Shown here in pieces: positions 63,911 through 64,000 of a stretch of 64,000 nucleotides of DNA; position 1 is the first letter of the stretch; each line of letters starts with the position of its first letter. Source of the stretch: Enhydrobacter aerosaccus (GTDB lineage Bacteria > Pseudomonadota > Alphaproteobacteria > Reyranellales > Reyranellaceae); the NCBI GenBank assembly GCA_903832005.1, contig CAIKZO010000123.1, forward strand, positions 1 through 64,000, in the 5' to 3' direction. The translations under genes were made by a program, and so were the position numbers. The notes beneath the pieces were generated by a model. That model worked only from the letters and a program-made list of their open reading frames with translations, made no database searches and was not told the origin of the DNA.

Positions 63911-64000
63911 ATGGCGTTGCTCGAACTCACAAACTTCTCCTGCGGCTACGGGGAAATGATCGCGGTGCGCGACCTCTCCTTCACCGTCGAGCCCGGGCAG
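63911..64000 (+). CDS. ABC transporter ATP-binding protein, 5' fragment
   Basis: The first 30 codons of a gene cut by the window end. They read MALLELTNFSCGYGEMIAV followed by RDLSFTVEPGQ, the standard N-terminus of an ABC ATPase just before the Walker A loop. The CGYG and V-DLSF pattern is closest to LivF/UrtE-type branched-chain amino acid or urea ATPases. It is divergent from the ornithine-cyclodeaminase-family gene with an 18-base gap and may begin an importer operon to the right. Confidence 0.75.
   Translation, partial: MALLELTNFSCGYGEMIAVRDLSFTVEPGQ

Overview
The window is about 64 kb of GC-rich (roughly two-thirds G+C), gene-dense bacterial chromosome. Gene content points to an alphaproteobacterium. 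Evidence includes a Coq7 ubiquinone hydroxylase, GluQ, several Bug/TctC solute-binding proteins, RraA-like aldolases, tandem amidases and a two-component pair of ChvI-like type. The style resembles Reyranella or Rhizobiales-type soil bacteria, but genus assignment is only an inference. I see no rRNA, tRNA, CRISPR array, insertion sequence or prophage, so this looks like ordinary chromosomal backbone rich in catabolic and transport genes.

Layout. 1-5 kb: a non-coding left edge, a tiny lipoprotein, a GNAT acetyltransferase, an orphan BMP-type nucleoside-binding lipoprotein/periplasmic protein, a zinc-ribbon mini-protein divergent from a cytochrome c fusion, then an asparaginase-family protein. 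5-9 kb: a bufferin-like Cys-rich peptide with a textbook terminator, a PNPOx-like flavoprotein divergent from its probable MocR regulator, and DctA. 9-13 kb: an operon of a hotdog-like protein, a DUF898 membrane protein and an M48 protease, divergent from a DUF4743/Nudix hydrolase. 13-21 kb: a Bug protein divergent from a TPR protein and two tandem amidases, followed by two membrane/secreted proteins around an LVIVD-repeat protein. 21-24 kb (minus strand): gluQ, a Rieske oxygenase and a MetE-like protein. 24-34 kb (plus strand): a long run from an AlkA glycosylase with a histone-H1-like tail through hydrolases, MFS transporter, carotenoid oxygenase, GST, nitronate monooxygenase, DedA-like protein, DsbB, Coq7 and an alpha/beta hydrolase.

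34-44 kb: HNH endonuclease, MFS transporter, hotdog protein, GT-C-like membrane protein, a histone-like protein, OsmC, an LLM-type monooxygenase, two RraA homologues, a matrixin-like metalloprotease, and a Bug/TauD pair. 44-54 kb is an efflux island: RND adaptor and pump on the plus strand and an EmrA/EmrB/OprM-type set on the minus strand converge on a crotonase. 54-64 kb: M20 amidohydrolase, an overlapping lipoprotein/response-regulator/histidine-kinase operon, hutI-hutU, a PEP-mutase-family enzyme, a third Bug protein, an ornithine-cyclodeaminase-family protein, and the first 30 codons of an ABC ATPase cut by the window end.

The genome is very compact. Tandem genes repeatedly share ATGA/GTGA/TTGA junctions, and five of the ten convergent gene pairs overlap by exactly four bases, sharing their stop codons. 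No large undescribed system is evident. The best leads are the overlapping signalling operon, the orphan bufferin, the H1-tailed glycosylase, the cytochrome fusion lacking a molybdenum-ligand Cys, an asparaginase homologue lacking the usual active-site Asp, and the stop-to-stop interlocking of convergent genes.
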